This document shows positions 10,656 to 21,623 of a DNA stretch of 64,000 nucleotides, one piece after another (position 1 is the first letter of the stretch; each line of letters begins with the position of its first letter). Location: contig JALBUN010000009.1 of assembly GCA_025174535.1 (NCBI GenBank), forward strand, positions 620,001 to 684,000. The letters are read 5' to 3'. A program made the translations under genes and the position numbers. Source of the DNA: Cantharellus purpuraceus (taxonomy: Eukaryota > Basidiomycota > Agaricomycetes > Cantharellales > Hydnaceae). Under the pieces are notes generated by a model. That model searched no databases. It had not been told where the DNA came from and saw only the letters and a program-made list of their open reading frames with translations.

Positions 10656-11782
10656 TGTTTTGGAACCTGCAAAATTATGGTGTTAGGGAAAACTCTAAAT
10701 CACCACAATTCCATGAATGAACAGCTGAGAAGAATATCAAACCCTGCTGCAGCACAACTCCAGAAACAATTTAACATTTGTACTTTGGTTACAATCCCTT
10801 GTATTGGTCAATGCAGACTATACGCAGAAAGGTAATACATTTCTTAGCAGCAAGAAATGAATAAGACTTCCAGAGTCTAGAGTTCACGGACGCTTAGGGG
10901 TCCAGATATTCCAAAAAGAGGGGAATGCACTTAGAGGCTAAAGGAAGTAGGTGGATGAATCCAACTGTCCAACCAGTGACACTCTGAAGCAGGTAACAGC
11001 AATGTGTGAAGTAGTCTAGCAACTGCTTCACACGAGTTCAAGCTTCTAATGCTCTGCAAAGGCAGTACACACTAGTAACTTAAACAAGAGCACTAATGGC
11101 AGGACTATCGACAGACAATCTCACCCTGTAGATTTGTAGTCATGTGAGGCAGATACTACACTCATGCCCAGAGCAGGAATATCACTACATTGAGTGCAAT
11201 CCTTGAACTGGTAATCATCTGTTTTGGGAACCTGCAAAATTATGGTGTTAGGGAAAACTCTAAATCACCACAATTCCATGAATGAACAGCTGAGAAGAAT
11301 ATCAAACCCTGCTGCAGCACAACTCCAGAAACAATTTAACATTTGTACTTTGGTTACAACCCTTTGTATTGGTCAATGCAGACTATACGCAGAAAGGTAA
11401 TACATTTCTTAGCAGCAAGAAATGAATAAGACTTCCAGAGTCTAGAGTTCACGGACGCTTAGGGGTCCAGATATTCCAAAAAGAGGGGAATGCACTTAGA
11501 GGCTAAAGGAAGTAGGTGGATGAATCCAACTGTCCAACCAGTGACACTCTGAAGCAGGTAACAGCAATGTGTGAAGTAGTCTAGCAACTGCTTCACACGA
11601 GTTCAAGCTTCTAATGCTCTGCAAAGGCAGTACACACTAGTAACTTAAACAAGAGCACTAATGGCAGGACTATCGACAGACAATCTCACCCTGTAGATTT
11701 GTAGTCATGTGAGGCAGATACTACACTCATGCCCAGAGCAGGAATATCACTACATTGAGTGCAATCCTTGAACTGGTAATCA
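10656..11782. repeat. Tandem duplication of about 564 bp
   Basis: The segment 10656-11217 is repeated at 11220-11782 with near identity. Both copies share variants absent from other members of the family: gggaaaactc where others have gggcaaactc, atgcccagagcagg, and a short deletion before ccttgaactgg. This marks a local duplication and not an independent insertion. Confidence 0.85.
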
Positions 11783-12840
11783 ACAGTTACTGAGATATAG
11801 AGGATGACACTGTATGTCACTCCAGTCACACTGGTGTGCAGAAGATGGGTAGAATATGATGAATATGTCAGAGGCAGAATGACCTCCTTATATATTGTAT
11901 TTACAGGGGCTGACTAATGCTTCTGGAATATTCTACCTATTAATAGATGGAAGCTACTGGAAGGTTGTGGAAGGTGGAAGAAAGGGGTAGAATATTCCAA
12001 GCCAATCACAGGTTCTGATCACTGAATTAACACTGATCAGGAGCTGAATAATGGTTCTGGAAAGTTCTATCTAATAATAGAAGGAAACAGCTAGAATGTT
12101 ATGGAAAGGGGTAGAATATTCCAAGGCAATCACCTAATCTGATCACCAATCACCTGCTCTGATCCCTGAACTAGGCACTGATCAGGCAAAAAGAAGGGTA
12201 TCCACCCTGTTGTTTTGGAACCCGCAAAATTATGGTGTTAGGGCAAACTCTAAATCACCACAATTCCGTGAATGAACAGCTGAGAAGAATATCAAATCCT
12301 ACTGCAGCACAACTCCAGAAACAATTTAATGTTTGTACTTTGGTTACAATCCGTTGTAATGGTCAATGCAGACGATACGCAGGAAGGTAATACGTTTCTT
12401 AGCAGTAGGGAATGAATAAGACTTCCAGAGTCTAGAGTTCACAGACACTTAGGGGTCCAGATATTCCAAAAAGAGGGGAATGCACTTAGAGGCTAGAGGA
12501 AGTAGGTGGATGAATCCAACCGTCCAACCAGTGACACTCTGAAGCGGGTAACAGCGATGTGTGAAGTAGTCTAGCAACTGCTTCACACAAGTTCAAGATT
12601 CTAATGCTCTGCAAAGGCAGTACACACTAGTAACTTAAACAAGAGCACTAATGGCAGGACTATCAACAGACAATCTCACCCTGTAGATTCGTAGTCACGC
12701 GAGGTAGATACTACACTCACGCCCAAAGCAGGACAATCACTACTTCGAGTGCAATCGAATACAGTTACACAACTGTAAGCGACCCTTGAACTGGACAATC
12801 AACAGTTACTGAGATATAGAGGATGACACTGTATGTCACT

Positions 12841-13840
12841 CTAGACGCTTGTTCAGAAATACAACAAATACGTATATACAACCTATTTTCCTCAAATTTT
12901 ATACAATACACTTCAATTCAAACTTATTTTCATATTTCAACATGATTCTCAAATTTTACACAATATACTAGATTAAAACATATTGTGATATTTTGGCATA
13001 ATTCTCAAAAATAATTCTTTTTTTCCTGATTTAGTGGTGGCAACTCTCTTGAGGGAACATCCAAATATCATTGATTCTTTCTTATACAATACTTGTAACA
13101 TAATTTGAACTATCTTTAATCCCCACCTGGTATTTGTATATCTAAATACCCTATATAATACCAATTATATTAATACATACATTTCTATTATATCCATGTA
13201 AATGATTATGTTCATCTCAACCAAATATCTTATCTTTTAAAGTTTATTAAAATATAGAATATATGTTTATATTTATGAAAATTTCACACATCCGAAATCT
13301 TTTAAGATATCCAAATTGTAACTCCCTGGCTTTATGTATCATTGAAATCCTCAATATCTTCGCAACCACTGCACCTCCTGACTCCATTTTCAGTGGAGAG
13401 TTCAATAGAAGCTGTGCCTACCCATAGCTGTGCTAATCAGCCCAGGAAACGAAGTATTGACTGAGTTATTTGAGTAATGGTGACTCATGCAATGACTCCT
13501 GCCATGACTCATGCTATGACTCCTTCCATGACTCATACCATGACTCCTGTGATTACTCATACTATGACTCCTGCTCTGAGTCACACTATGACTCCATCCA
13601 TGACTCATGCCATGAGTCAGAGCAAATCCAAGCAGCTCATTGGCTAGGAAACTTCCACCCCCTTCTCACATATTCCACTAGCTTCCAGTAGTTTCCATCT
13701 ATTAATAGGTAGAAGTTTCCAGTAGTATTAGTCAGCTCCTGTAAATACAATATAAAAGGAGCCCATTCTGCCTCCGAAATAAATAACCATTTCTACCCCA
13801 TCATTTGCACATCAGTGTGACTAGGACGCTTGTTCGGAAT
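12841..13840. other. AT-rich segment bounded by short direct repeats
   Basis: The motif ctagacgcttgttcagaaat (12841-12860) recurs as ctaggacgcttgttcggaat (13821-13840). Between them are about 500 bp of AT-rich sequence without resemblance to the LTR-like family, then the TGACTC array, then a forward fragment of the family including its TATA-like region (13670-13820). It may be a separate insertion or a rearrangement scar. Confidence 0.5.
13481..13624. repeat. 12-bp TGACTC minisatellite, 12 units
   Basis: Units start every 12 bp from 13481 to 13613. Ten begin TGACTC or the one-base variants TTACTC/TGAGTC, and the phase never slips. TGACTCAT and TGACTCC(T) units largely alternate, giving a 24-bp higher order. 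The core TGACTCA is the site bound by Gcn4/AP-1-type bZIP proteins. The array is followed about 130 bp later by a TATA-like caatataaaagg. Confidence 0.92.
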
Positions 13841-14637
13841 CATGTCAGTATACAATATTCTGATGTATAGGAGATATGGCAGTGGTGACCAGATTGAGTC
13901 GGAGATTGAAATGAGTCATGTGATTGAAAATGAGTCAGTTGTCCGGGTGACTCCGGCTGACTTTGAGGCTGCTGACATCTGCGAAGGTTTGTGGGTCCAT
14001 GTGGGTCCCAAAACTTCGCCCAGCAGAACAATAAGTTTGTAGACTCATTTCTGCATGGAAAATTCCCAAAAAAATATGAAAAAATAGAGAATATTTGAAT
14101 GGCCCTGAATCAAGAGAAAGCAGCAGATATATGCTGATATTTTAAGGCCATCAAGCGGAATTGTACAGTTTTGGGACTTTAAACAAGATCTTTTTAAGGG
14201 AAAACCAGTTCCCATACACCTGTTTTCTGCACTGGTTTGCACAGCCATGGATAGCCACATCTCAGGTGATGATCTCCATGGAAATTTGTGCCCTGAGAGG
14301 CTGTGGTTGTCAAGTTAGAGAATATTTATTGATCAGAGACATCTGAGCTTGAATTCAGGCCGAATGCCTGGTCCAAAGGTGGAGAGCCAGCTGTGGGAAG
14401 GTTTGTGGGTGCCTATGGGTCCACAACTGTAGCACAGCAGAATAAGAGCATTCTGGGCTGAGTTCTGCATGGAATATTCCTAAAAAAATATGGAAAAATA
14501 GAGAATATTTGAATAAGTCCATTCCAGGTACAAGCATCAAATATATGCTGATATTTAGGAGTGGAAAAGCAAAGTATAGCACATTGGTGCCGCATAAATA
14601 GGATTTGATAGGGAAAAGGTGGTTCCCATACACAAGC

Positions 14638-15542
14638 ATCCACTTTGATTCACTTGCAATATAAAAGATAATAGAATCGATTGAGGCAGATGCAACGGTT
14701 ACAGCAGTAGAGCTAGAGGATATGTTATTGGGGACTTCTTGTATTGTGGTGCTCACTGAAGGTGTGTCCTTCTTTGTCTTCTTGGTTCCTCCCTTCTTTC
14801 GCTCGCTCTGCGCCTCCTCCTTGGAGAGTCCCCACTGTTTGCAATGGCAATCTCTTTCCCAGTGGCCGGTACCTCCACAGAAGTTGCAAGTGCCTTTGAC
14901 AGCTTTCTTGCCTGGCTTGATAGCATTAACCTGGGCAGTCGTCCCTTGCCATAACTCCTCAGAGAGTATGTGGGATCGCATATTGGCGGACACGATGGTT
15001 TTGTGATTGCTGACATTAGCTAGAATCATTTGCCATATGATTTCATATGTGGAGGAGAGTGCACGGAGAATGAGCATGGTGTGTAGACTGTTGGCAATTG
15101 CTGACTCAATGTGAGATCTGAGTTCAGACATTTCATCAATTTGTTGGGTCAGGGGGAGTTCAGGAGAGAAGGTGGTGGCAAAATATTTGGTGATGTCTAC
15201 CCAAAGATTGAGACCATTTCAGGTGCCATATGTATCTTGGAGTCTCTTCCAGTTTTCGGCAAGAGATTCATTCTCCTTGATGGTCTGGCGTACAGTGGCT
15301 TTGACAGTGAGTTGTATGAGTCCCAATCCTTTGTCATTGCATCTGTTCCAATTGTCAATGGTGCATGCCTCAGCTTCTGTGGGAGTAGCAGTAGCTGCCA
15401 TTGGGCATTTCTCTTTGTCCTTGGCTATCTTTAAGATGTGGGTGAGTTGGAACATGCTTCTGACTGAGTAGGACCAGTCCTCCCAGTTGGTTCCATCAAA
15501 CTTCTCAATTGAAGTGAGGAATCTGGAAGCGTTGGACAACAT
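14638..15542 (-). pseudogene. copia-1 gag and start of protease (broken)
   Basis: The frame starts at 15542 (MLSNASRFLTSIEKFDGTNW) and continues as a UBN2/Retrotran_gag-type gag (YSVRSMFQL, DKGLGLIQL). A frameshift near 15220 moves to a second frame with LYSS/TYEIIWQMILANV and the CCHC knuckle CNFCGGTGHWERDC. It ends at ESKWML, where the protease is cut by the LTR-like insertion. The gag zinc knuckle is intact (C-x2-C-x4-H-x4-C). Confidence 0.85.
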
Positions 15543-15604
15543 GTTTGAGGTATTTCTGAGCAGTATAGATTGTTTTGATGAGTGTTCAGGCGGGGCTAAT
15601 AACC

Positions 15605-15856
15605 TGTTGTAAAGGAAACTTCTATGCGCAGTCGGTCTAAGACAATGTCAGAAAAGATCTGAATAACATGAAGTGTTAAATACCTAAGACAATGTCAGAA
15701 AAGATCTGAAACATTGTCGTACATCTGGTATCTGCTTTATACTAAGTAGCTTTATTGTATATATGAAAAGAGCGTTGTTTTAAAAGTAACAAAAAGAAGT
15801 CGGTGCTTGGCCATATAGAAAAATATTACAATTGTCTTATTGTCCCATTTTCAACA
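15605..15856 (-). repeat. 5' LTR of copia-1 (putative)
   Basis: On the minus strand it runs TGTTGAAAATGGG ... TTTACAACA, followed at once by GGTTATTAGCCCC, a primer-binding-like site. The 252-bp length is usual for copia LTRs. It contains a direct duplication of about 27 bp (taagacaatgtcagaaaaga...) at 15637 and 15685. The partner LTR is missing, so the outer end rests on the TG...CA rule. Confidence 0.6.
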
Positions 15857-17180
15857 GTTTGGAGTTGAGAGATGGAATTTTGAGGGAGATGGGTCCAGGG
15901 AACTGGAGTTTGGACTTGGCATTACAGAGTGTAACACCAGAGCTAATAATTAATATTTGGTAACATATATACTCTCTAATACAGCATAAAAGTAATTGTT
16001 AGTTTCTAAAGGAGCTCCTATAAAATCATAATGTTCATAAACAAAGCTCCTAATTGCACTTTCAGATCGGTTGGTTCTACTAGATTTCAGTACATGCCAA
16101 AAGGAGCTGTTGGCAATGATGGCACTTATTTTCAGTTCTAGAGCACTGAAGTTAAGCTACTTATGTGCGTAAGGCATTGAAATTCATGGCGGTGTTTCTC
16201 TACAGTGCATGTGGTTGGGTGTCGAGCGCCAACCCAGGATCCCAGGTGGTTGGTTGTCTGGGCCCGTTTAACTTTATGGTCCATTCTGTCACACACCGGG
16301 TACTTAACAGGGTCTACACTGTCAAGAATTTATTCAAGTAATATTACAATCTATTGGAGCAAGAAGGGGGAGTTTTATGATAAGGAAAAGTTGTGAAAAG
16401 TTTGGGAATTTTTTGATTAAGGGATGAGGAGGTGTTTTTCGATTTTATTTTGTGAGCCATCCTTTCGTTCTACGGGGGTGGCTACTACTCAAAAAGGGAG
16501 GTATTATGATGATTTTCATTCGTCATAAACCTCAAGTCAAACGGGTAAAAACTCCTTTCTCTATAAAAAGTTTTTCCCCATGACATCACATATTATCAGT
16601 ATCCACATCATTTCTTTTATCATATGTTTCAATCTTACTAAAAGGCCTTTTTATCATGTGATTGTCAAATTGTATATTAACTACAACTGTGTACGAGTAT
16701 CAATAAGGAGATTAATTACTCTTAATCCCTTCCAAGCTGCAAACAAACAGCTTGTGTCAACTTTCTGTTGTTCCTGGAATAACTCCTAAACGACCTATTC
16801 GATTTGAAATCTTTTGCATATCCCATTAGGATATTGCATCAACTATTTCTATCTCAAATTACGAACGATTTGGATCATTACATCCATTTCTATTAAGCAA
16901 ACACTTTTTCGAAGTGTTGCTATTCCCATTTCTGCTCAAACATTTTGCAGACGTCCCAGTTCTTAACCAAATATTCTGATATTTGGTAACATTACTCTAC
17001 TAAACAACACCTTTCCATCGACCCCGCATATATCTGCATCCTTGCAGTAATTGCTCCCCTATTCAAAAATCTACTTCGCCACCATCCCTCACATTCATCT
17101 TACACTCACCCACAACACCCCTCCATATCTTATCTTAACATACACAACGTGCGCTGACCTGCAGTGAGTCCAGAGTGTTT
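15857..17180. other. Intergenic, AT-rich, no gene recognised
   Basis: Between the two copia elements no frame has recognisable coding sequence. One purine-rich tract followed by tatgatga (aaaaagggaggtat at about 16493) could be a polypurine tract and LTR start of an old gypsy relic, but no second LTR is visible. Confidence 0.5.
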
Positions 17181-17315
17181 TGTTGGAAAAGAGAGGACTT
17201 GTATATTACTCAATCATAAAGTGATACATATAGCGCTATGTGAGTTGCTAGAACATTCTTCATATAAGGTTTGTATCGGCTTGCCGGCACTGCTCGGTCA
17301 TTGATATTCCCAACA
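17181..17315 (-). repeat. 3' LTR of copia-2
   Basis: It is 135 bp with TGTTGG...CCAACA ends. Relative to the 5' LTR it has A for G at 17262 and T for C at 17302, both at CpG sites. The stop codon of the polyprotein (17298) lies inside it. Confidence 0.95.
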
Positions 17316-20300
17316 CTCCCCCTCAACCTTGCGTAGACCGATCCTGCTGGTCAAGTCTTCATGTTTGGGTCGTGGGAGAGGTTTGGTCAATACGTCGGCA
17401 AGGTTGTCCTCCGATGCGCAGTGGTCCACCACAATCTCTCGTGAGATCACTTTGTCGCAGATGTAGTGGTGCTGTATGTCAATGTGCTTGCTATGAGTGT
17501 GGAACGTAATGCTGTTCGCAAAGTCTATCGAAGATAAGTTGTTGGCAAACATCATAATAAACTCTTGGGGGTGTATGTTCAGTTCGATTGACAGGGTACG
17601 CAGCCATATGACTTCGCGGGACGATCGGCTGACAGCCATGTACTCGGCTTCCATGCTGGAGAGAGCAACGGTGGGTTGCTTCTTAGAACTCCATGTGATT
17701 GGTCCTCCAGTGGTCAGATACACATATCCCGAGATTGACTTTTGGTCTGATGGATCATTGCCCCAGTCAGCGTCCGAATATCCAAAGATTTCATGGGTTG
17801 CTGACTTCATATAGATGATGCCGAGGTTGCGTGTTCCGTTGAGATATCGGAATACACATTTGACCGCTGTCCAGTGTTGTGGCGATGGATTGGATGTGAA
17901 TTGGCTCAGGTGTTGGACAGCATAGGCGATGTCTGGGCGTGTACCTAATGCTGCATACATCAGGGAACCGATGGCTGCTCCATATTGTGGCAAGTCATGC
18001 TTTTCCTTGTCTGGGGTTTTGGTCAGCTTGATATTGGGATCCATTGGCATTGCTACAGGATGTGAGTTTGCCATGCCGAATCTTTCTAGGATCTTGCTGA
18101 TGTACTGGGATTGGACGATAGTGGTGGATCCTTTGTCAAGATCATGTGTGACTTGAAGTCCAACAATTTGTTTGATTTTGCCAAAGTCAGTGATAGTGAA
18201 GCACGTCTGCAGTTGTGACTTCAGTCGTACCATGGATGTGTCATTGTTTGTGAACAGAGCCATGTCATCGACATGTATGGCTACTATGGTCAGTTCAGTC
18301 TCCGTATTCCTGATGTAGACGCACTGATCCGAGTAGAGTCTCTGTAATTTCAGTTCGATGAACGTCAAGTTCAATTTCTTGTTCCAGATTTGGCCTGATT
18401 GCCGTAGCTCATAGATGGATTTTACCAGCTTGCAGACACAGTTCATTCCATCTTCATATCCAGGTGGTTGATTCATATATATGGTTTCCTGTAGGTCACC
18501 ATTCAGGTATGCTCCGACCACATCCACTACGTGTATTACAAGGTTTTCTTGGGTAGCAAGTGCGATCAGGTAACACAGGGTTTCCAGTCACATTACGGGA
18601 GCGAATGTCATGGTGAAGTCGATGCCGGGGATCTGAGAGAAGCCTTTGACGACAAGGCGTGACTTGTACTTGACGATTATGCCGATGAAGTTGCGCTTGG
18701 TGCGGAAGACCCATTTGTTTGGAATTGCAGTCCTTCCAGGTGGCAGTTCCACTAGTATGTAAGTGCCAATCTCTTCATGTTGTAGGATCTCCTTGTCCAT
18801 GGATTTATGCCATTCTGGCCAGTCTTGTCGCTCCTGCACCTCTTGTATAGATTTGGGATCGTCATCAACAGTGGTGCTGATTAGCGCATAGTCGATGGTT
18901 GTGTCAGCGTTGGCAGGTACATGGTGTCACCATTCTTGTGGGCCACGTGCATTGGGTTGTTTAGCAAGTGGTAGTTGACCGGTATTTTTGATGTGATGCG
19001 TTTGCTATGTTCCCTTGCAGTGGGTGAGGCGCTGGTGGTTTCCGCAGTGGAGTTCCATGGCAACAGTGGTTGTATGGGTGTTGTGAGTGGGGGTGCACTG
19101 GCATCTGATTGGGGCTTGCCATTGTTGGCTTGCTCCCCCTCAAGTTCAATCGGGGGTGTGATTACGGTCTCCTGGTGGTGTGTGTCAGGTATGTCATCAG
19201 TAAATGTTATGTTGCGACTCGTCTGAACTTGTTTTGTGATGGGGTTGTAGTATCGGTATCCCTTCGTGGCATCAGAGATCCCTGTGAATATGAACTGTTT
19301 GGACTTTGGTTCTAATTTGGATTGTTTTCCATCCTGTTGAAGTACCCAACACTTCTGTCCAAACTCCTGTAGGTGTAACACATTTGGCTTCATTCCTTTG
19401 AAGAGTTCGTCAGGAGTATGTGGGCCTTTGATTGCACATGTGGGAGATCTGTTCTTGAGATACACAGCATATGCAACAGCTTCTTTCCACAGTGTGAGCG
19501 GTAAATTGTGCTGTGTGATCATTGCACGTGCATGTTCAACAACGGTCCTGTTAATGCGTTTGGCAATGCCATTCTGTGCAGGAGAGTGAGCTGCAGTGAC
19601 TTCAAGTAGGATACCACACTCAAGTAGGAGCCTCTCAAGGTCCTTATTCACATATTCTCTGCCGCCATCAACATGAAGCTTCTTGAGACGGTGTCTGGTC
19701 TGAGTTTCAATGTAACCCTTATAGTATTTGAACTTCGTGATGACTTCCGACTTTTGCTTCATAAAGTATACCATTGTTCTGCGTGATTTGCCATCAGTGA
19801 ATGAGACAAAATAACGCTCTCCACCTGGTGCCGTAGTGCGTGCAGGTCCCCATACATCTAAAACAGTCAAGTTGCCGATGTCTGCTATCTGTGTGTGTGA
19901 CTCTTTTGGGAACGGGGTGACGTGCTGTTTGGATTGCACACATATGTCGCACTGGCCAGATGCCTTGATGCTCTCATTCACTTCCATCCTGTCGACCATC
20001 CCTTTTTGCTTAAGCATTTTCACTGCGCCCATGTTCATGTGTCCGAAGACTCGGTGCCATTCATCCCAAGTGCATGATATCCCTGCTGCGTATGCTCGTT
20101 CAGTGTTGGTCTGTGGACTGACATGTAAGCGGTATAGTCGTCCTTCTTTAGTACCTTCCACAATGAGCATTCCATTTGGGGTTCTGATTTCAGCACGCAT
20201 GTCTTTGAATAGTACAGAGAACTTAGCATCCGTGATTCGGGGAACTGATATCAGGTTGTGGGGGGCTTGTGGCGCATGGACAGCATTCCGTAGGGTTATC

Positions 20301-21265
20301 GGGTAGGATCTCCCATTGACAGTTGATGTTAAGCGTACTGTTCCTTTGCTGGGTCCATCGACATTACCAAGGCCTGATACTCGGTGGCCAGGTGTCTCCA
20401 TATAATCTTTGAAGAGCGACCTTTCTTTCACAATGTGGGAAGTGCATGCCGAGTCTGCCAGCCATACAGTTTGGTGGTTGGCTACATATCCAATGTCATC
20501 CTGTGCGGTGAATGCATATTCATCCTGAGCCTTGTTGGCTTTTGTCTGGTCGCTGTTGTCAGGCTTGGCATCTTGGTCGCTGGATTTTTTGGATCTGCAT
20601 TCGGCCGCATAGTGAGCCCTTTTGTTGCAGTTGAAACAGGTAATACGTGGGTTGAACTTCTTCCTGTTCTTGGCAACTAACGAGGTGTTGTCCTCATCTT
20701 GGATGCAGATGCGACGATCATGTTCGAGTATACGGGCAATTAGCTTGGTCACTTCTGTCAGCACTGAGCTATCAATTGATGCTATGTAGTTATTCCAGCT
20801 ATCTGGAAGTGAGGTGAGCAGAATGATTGAGAACTCTGCACCGTCGATCTTTTGGCCAAGGTTGTGCAACTCCTCCTGGTGGCTTCGCATGGTGCATATG
20901 TGCTCCTCAATGGGTGTGGCTTCCTCACATTTTGCCCTAAAGAGTTTTCGGCGTGCTAGCACAATACCGAGAGGTCCTTGGGTCTCGAGCAGGCTGGCTA
21001 GGGTATCCCAGGCTTCCTTTGCCGACTTTGCGCTCGACACGTACACTAGCATCTTGTCGGCGACATGTAACCTTATCGTGGACAGTGCTTGCCGGTCTTT
21101 CTTCTTCCATAGCGGTTCTGCTTCCGCGGTGGGAGCCGGATCGTTTTCAACGTACTCCCACAGTCCCTGGTCCGTTAAGATGTCGGTCATCTTGATTTTC
21201 CATACCGAGTAATTCTCCGTGCCTCGGAGAGGGTCGATTCGGTAGGTGCTCGTGTGTTCAGTCAT
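17298..21265 (-). pseudogene. copia-2 gag-pol polyprotein (frameshift, stop, integrase E to K)
   Basis: From 21265: gag (TENYSVWKIKMTDIL), CCHC knuckle CFNCNKRAHYAAEC, protease (LADSACTSHI), integrase zinc domain (HRVFGHMNM ... CDICVQSKQH), integrase core (LDVWGP, HVDGGREY), reverse transcriptase (IPNKWVFRTKRN, DVVGAYLNGD, IHVDDMALF) and RNase H (GYSDADWGND, SSMEAEYMAV). The third catalytic residue of the DDE triad, expected as E in QNGIAER-type motifs, is K (codon 19559-19561). A frameshift lies just before 18881, and a TGA stop at 18588-18590 interrupts the RT in frame. The gag knuckle has RA in place of the usual G before H. Confidence 0.9.
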
Positions 21266-21341
21266 TTGGATCGTTGGGGGGGACTAACTAGATGTGGAGG
21301 GAATTGTGTGGTTGGTGGTTTAGGCGGCGGGGCCCAGAACC

Positions 21342-21476
21342 TGTTGGAAAAGAGAGGACTTGTATATTACTCAATCATAAAGTGATACATATAGCGCTAT
21401 GTGAGTTGCTAGAACATTCTTCGTATAAGGTTTGTATCGGCTTGCCGGCACTGCTCGGTCATCGATATTCCCAACA
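21342..21476 (-). repeat. 5' LTR of copia-2
   Basis: It is 135 bp with TGTTGG...CCAACA ends, and keeps the CpG dinucleotides lost in the other LTR. It ends 147 bp from the stop codon of the CSC1-like gene, which is on the same strand. Confidence 0.95.
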
Positions 21477-21623
21477 TGTTTTGTGTGGTATGTAGTATAC
21501 AAGTGTCGTAAAGCCAATGTACTAAGGAGCGACCCAAAAACGACAAATCTTGATGCGGAAGGGACGAATAAACGGTATTCATAAAGTATAGCCCTCAAGA
21601 TATGAAGTTGCCTTGGTCCTCAG

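Larger units (their letters stand above)
12211..14218 (-). mobile_element. Inner LTR-like copy, TSD cctgt
   Basis: TGTTTTGGAACCC starts at 12211 and GTTCCCATACA ends at 14218. The flanks are cctgt at 12206-12210 and 14219-14223. Joining the flanks restores the family sequence seen near 3295-3316 (gcagaaaacagggtgg on the other strand), so this copy inserted into the outer copy. Its middle (12841-13825) is occupied by unrelated AT-rich DNA and a forward fragment of the same family. Confidence 0.78.
10656..14632 (-). mobile_element. Nested LTR-like insertion in copia-1, TSD caagc
   Basis: The insert starts TGTTTTGGAACC and ends GGTTCCCATACA, the reverse orientation of the unit at 2895-4322. It is flanked by caagc at 10651-10655 and 14633-14637. 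Excision would rejoin the copia protease (ESKWML with SGGSDHI). Inside are a tandem duplication (10656-11782), a younger nested copy (12211-14218) with its own target duplication, and about 1 kb of other sequence including a TGACTC repeat array. No coding domain is seen. At least three rounds of events can be ordered: copia-1, then the outer unit, then the inner unit. Confidence 0.85.
7823..15856 (-). mobile_element. Ty1/copia element (copia-1), 3' end lost, interrupted
   Basis: Read on the minus strand the order is 5' LTR (15856-15605), PBS-like GGTTATTAGCCC, gag with a CCHC knuckle, protease, GAG-pre-integrase, integrase, reverse transcriptase and RNase H. That is Ty1/copia order. A 3,977-bp LTR-like insertion (10656-14632, TSD caagc) splits the protease. 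The RNase H stops shortly after the motif EAEYMAV at 7834, and no 3' LTR follows; the sequence passes into the 12-bp minisatellite, so the 3' end has been deleted. Several TGA stops and a changed active site show the copy is dead. Confidence 0.88.
17181..21476 (-). mobile_element. Ty1/copia element (copia-2), full length, recent
   Basis: Two 135-bp LTRs (17181-17315 and 21342-21476) enclose a single copia polyprotein region on the minus strand. The flanks are tgttt at 17176-17180 and 21477-21481. A polypurine tract (GGTTGAGGGGGAG on the minus strand) abuts the 3' LTR, and a putative primer site GGTTCTGGGCC abuts the 5' LTR. The element is 4,296 bp. The LTRs differ at only two sites, so the insertion is young. 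The coding region is nevertheless disrupted. Confidence 0.95.

Noticed and set aside
13402..13691. ORFs of SHSMSHGR or SCHDSCYDS type
   Set aside because: They are translations of the 12-bp TGACTC array inside a nested transposon; no start context or domain.
14045..14346. Extra gene in the copia-1 nest
   Set aside because: The frames correspond to the inverted left half of the LTR-like unit and have no independent coding features.
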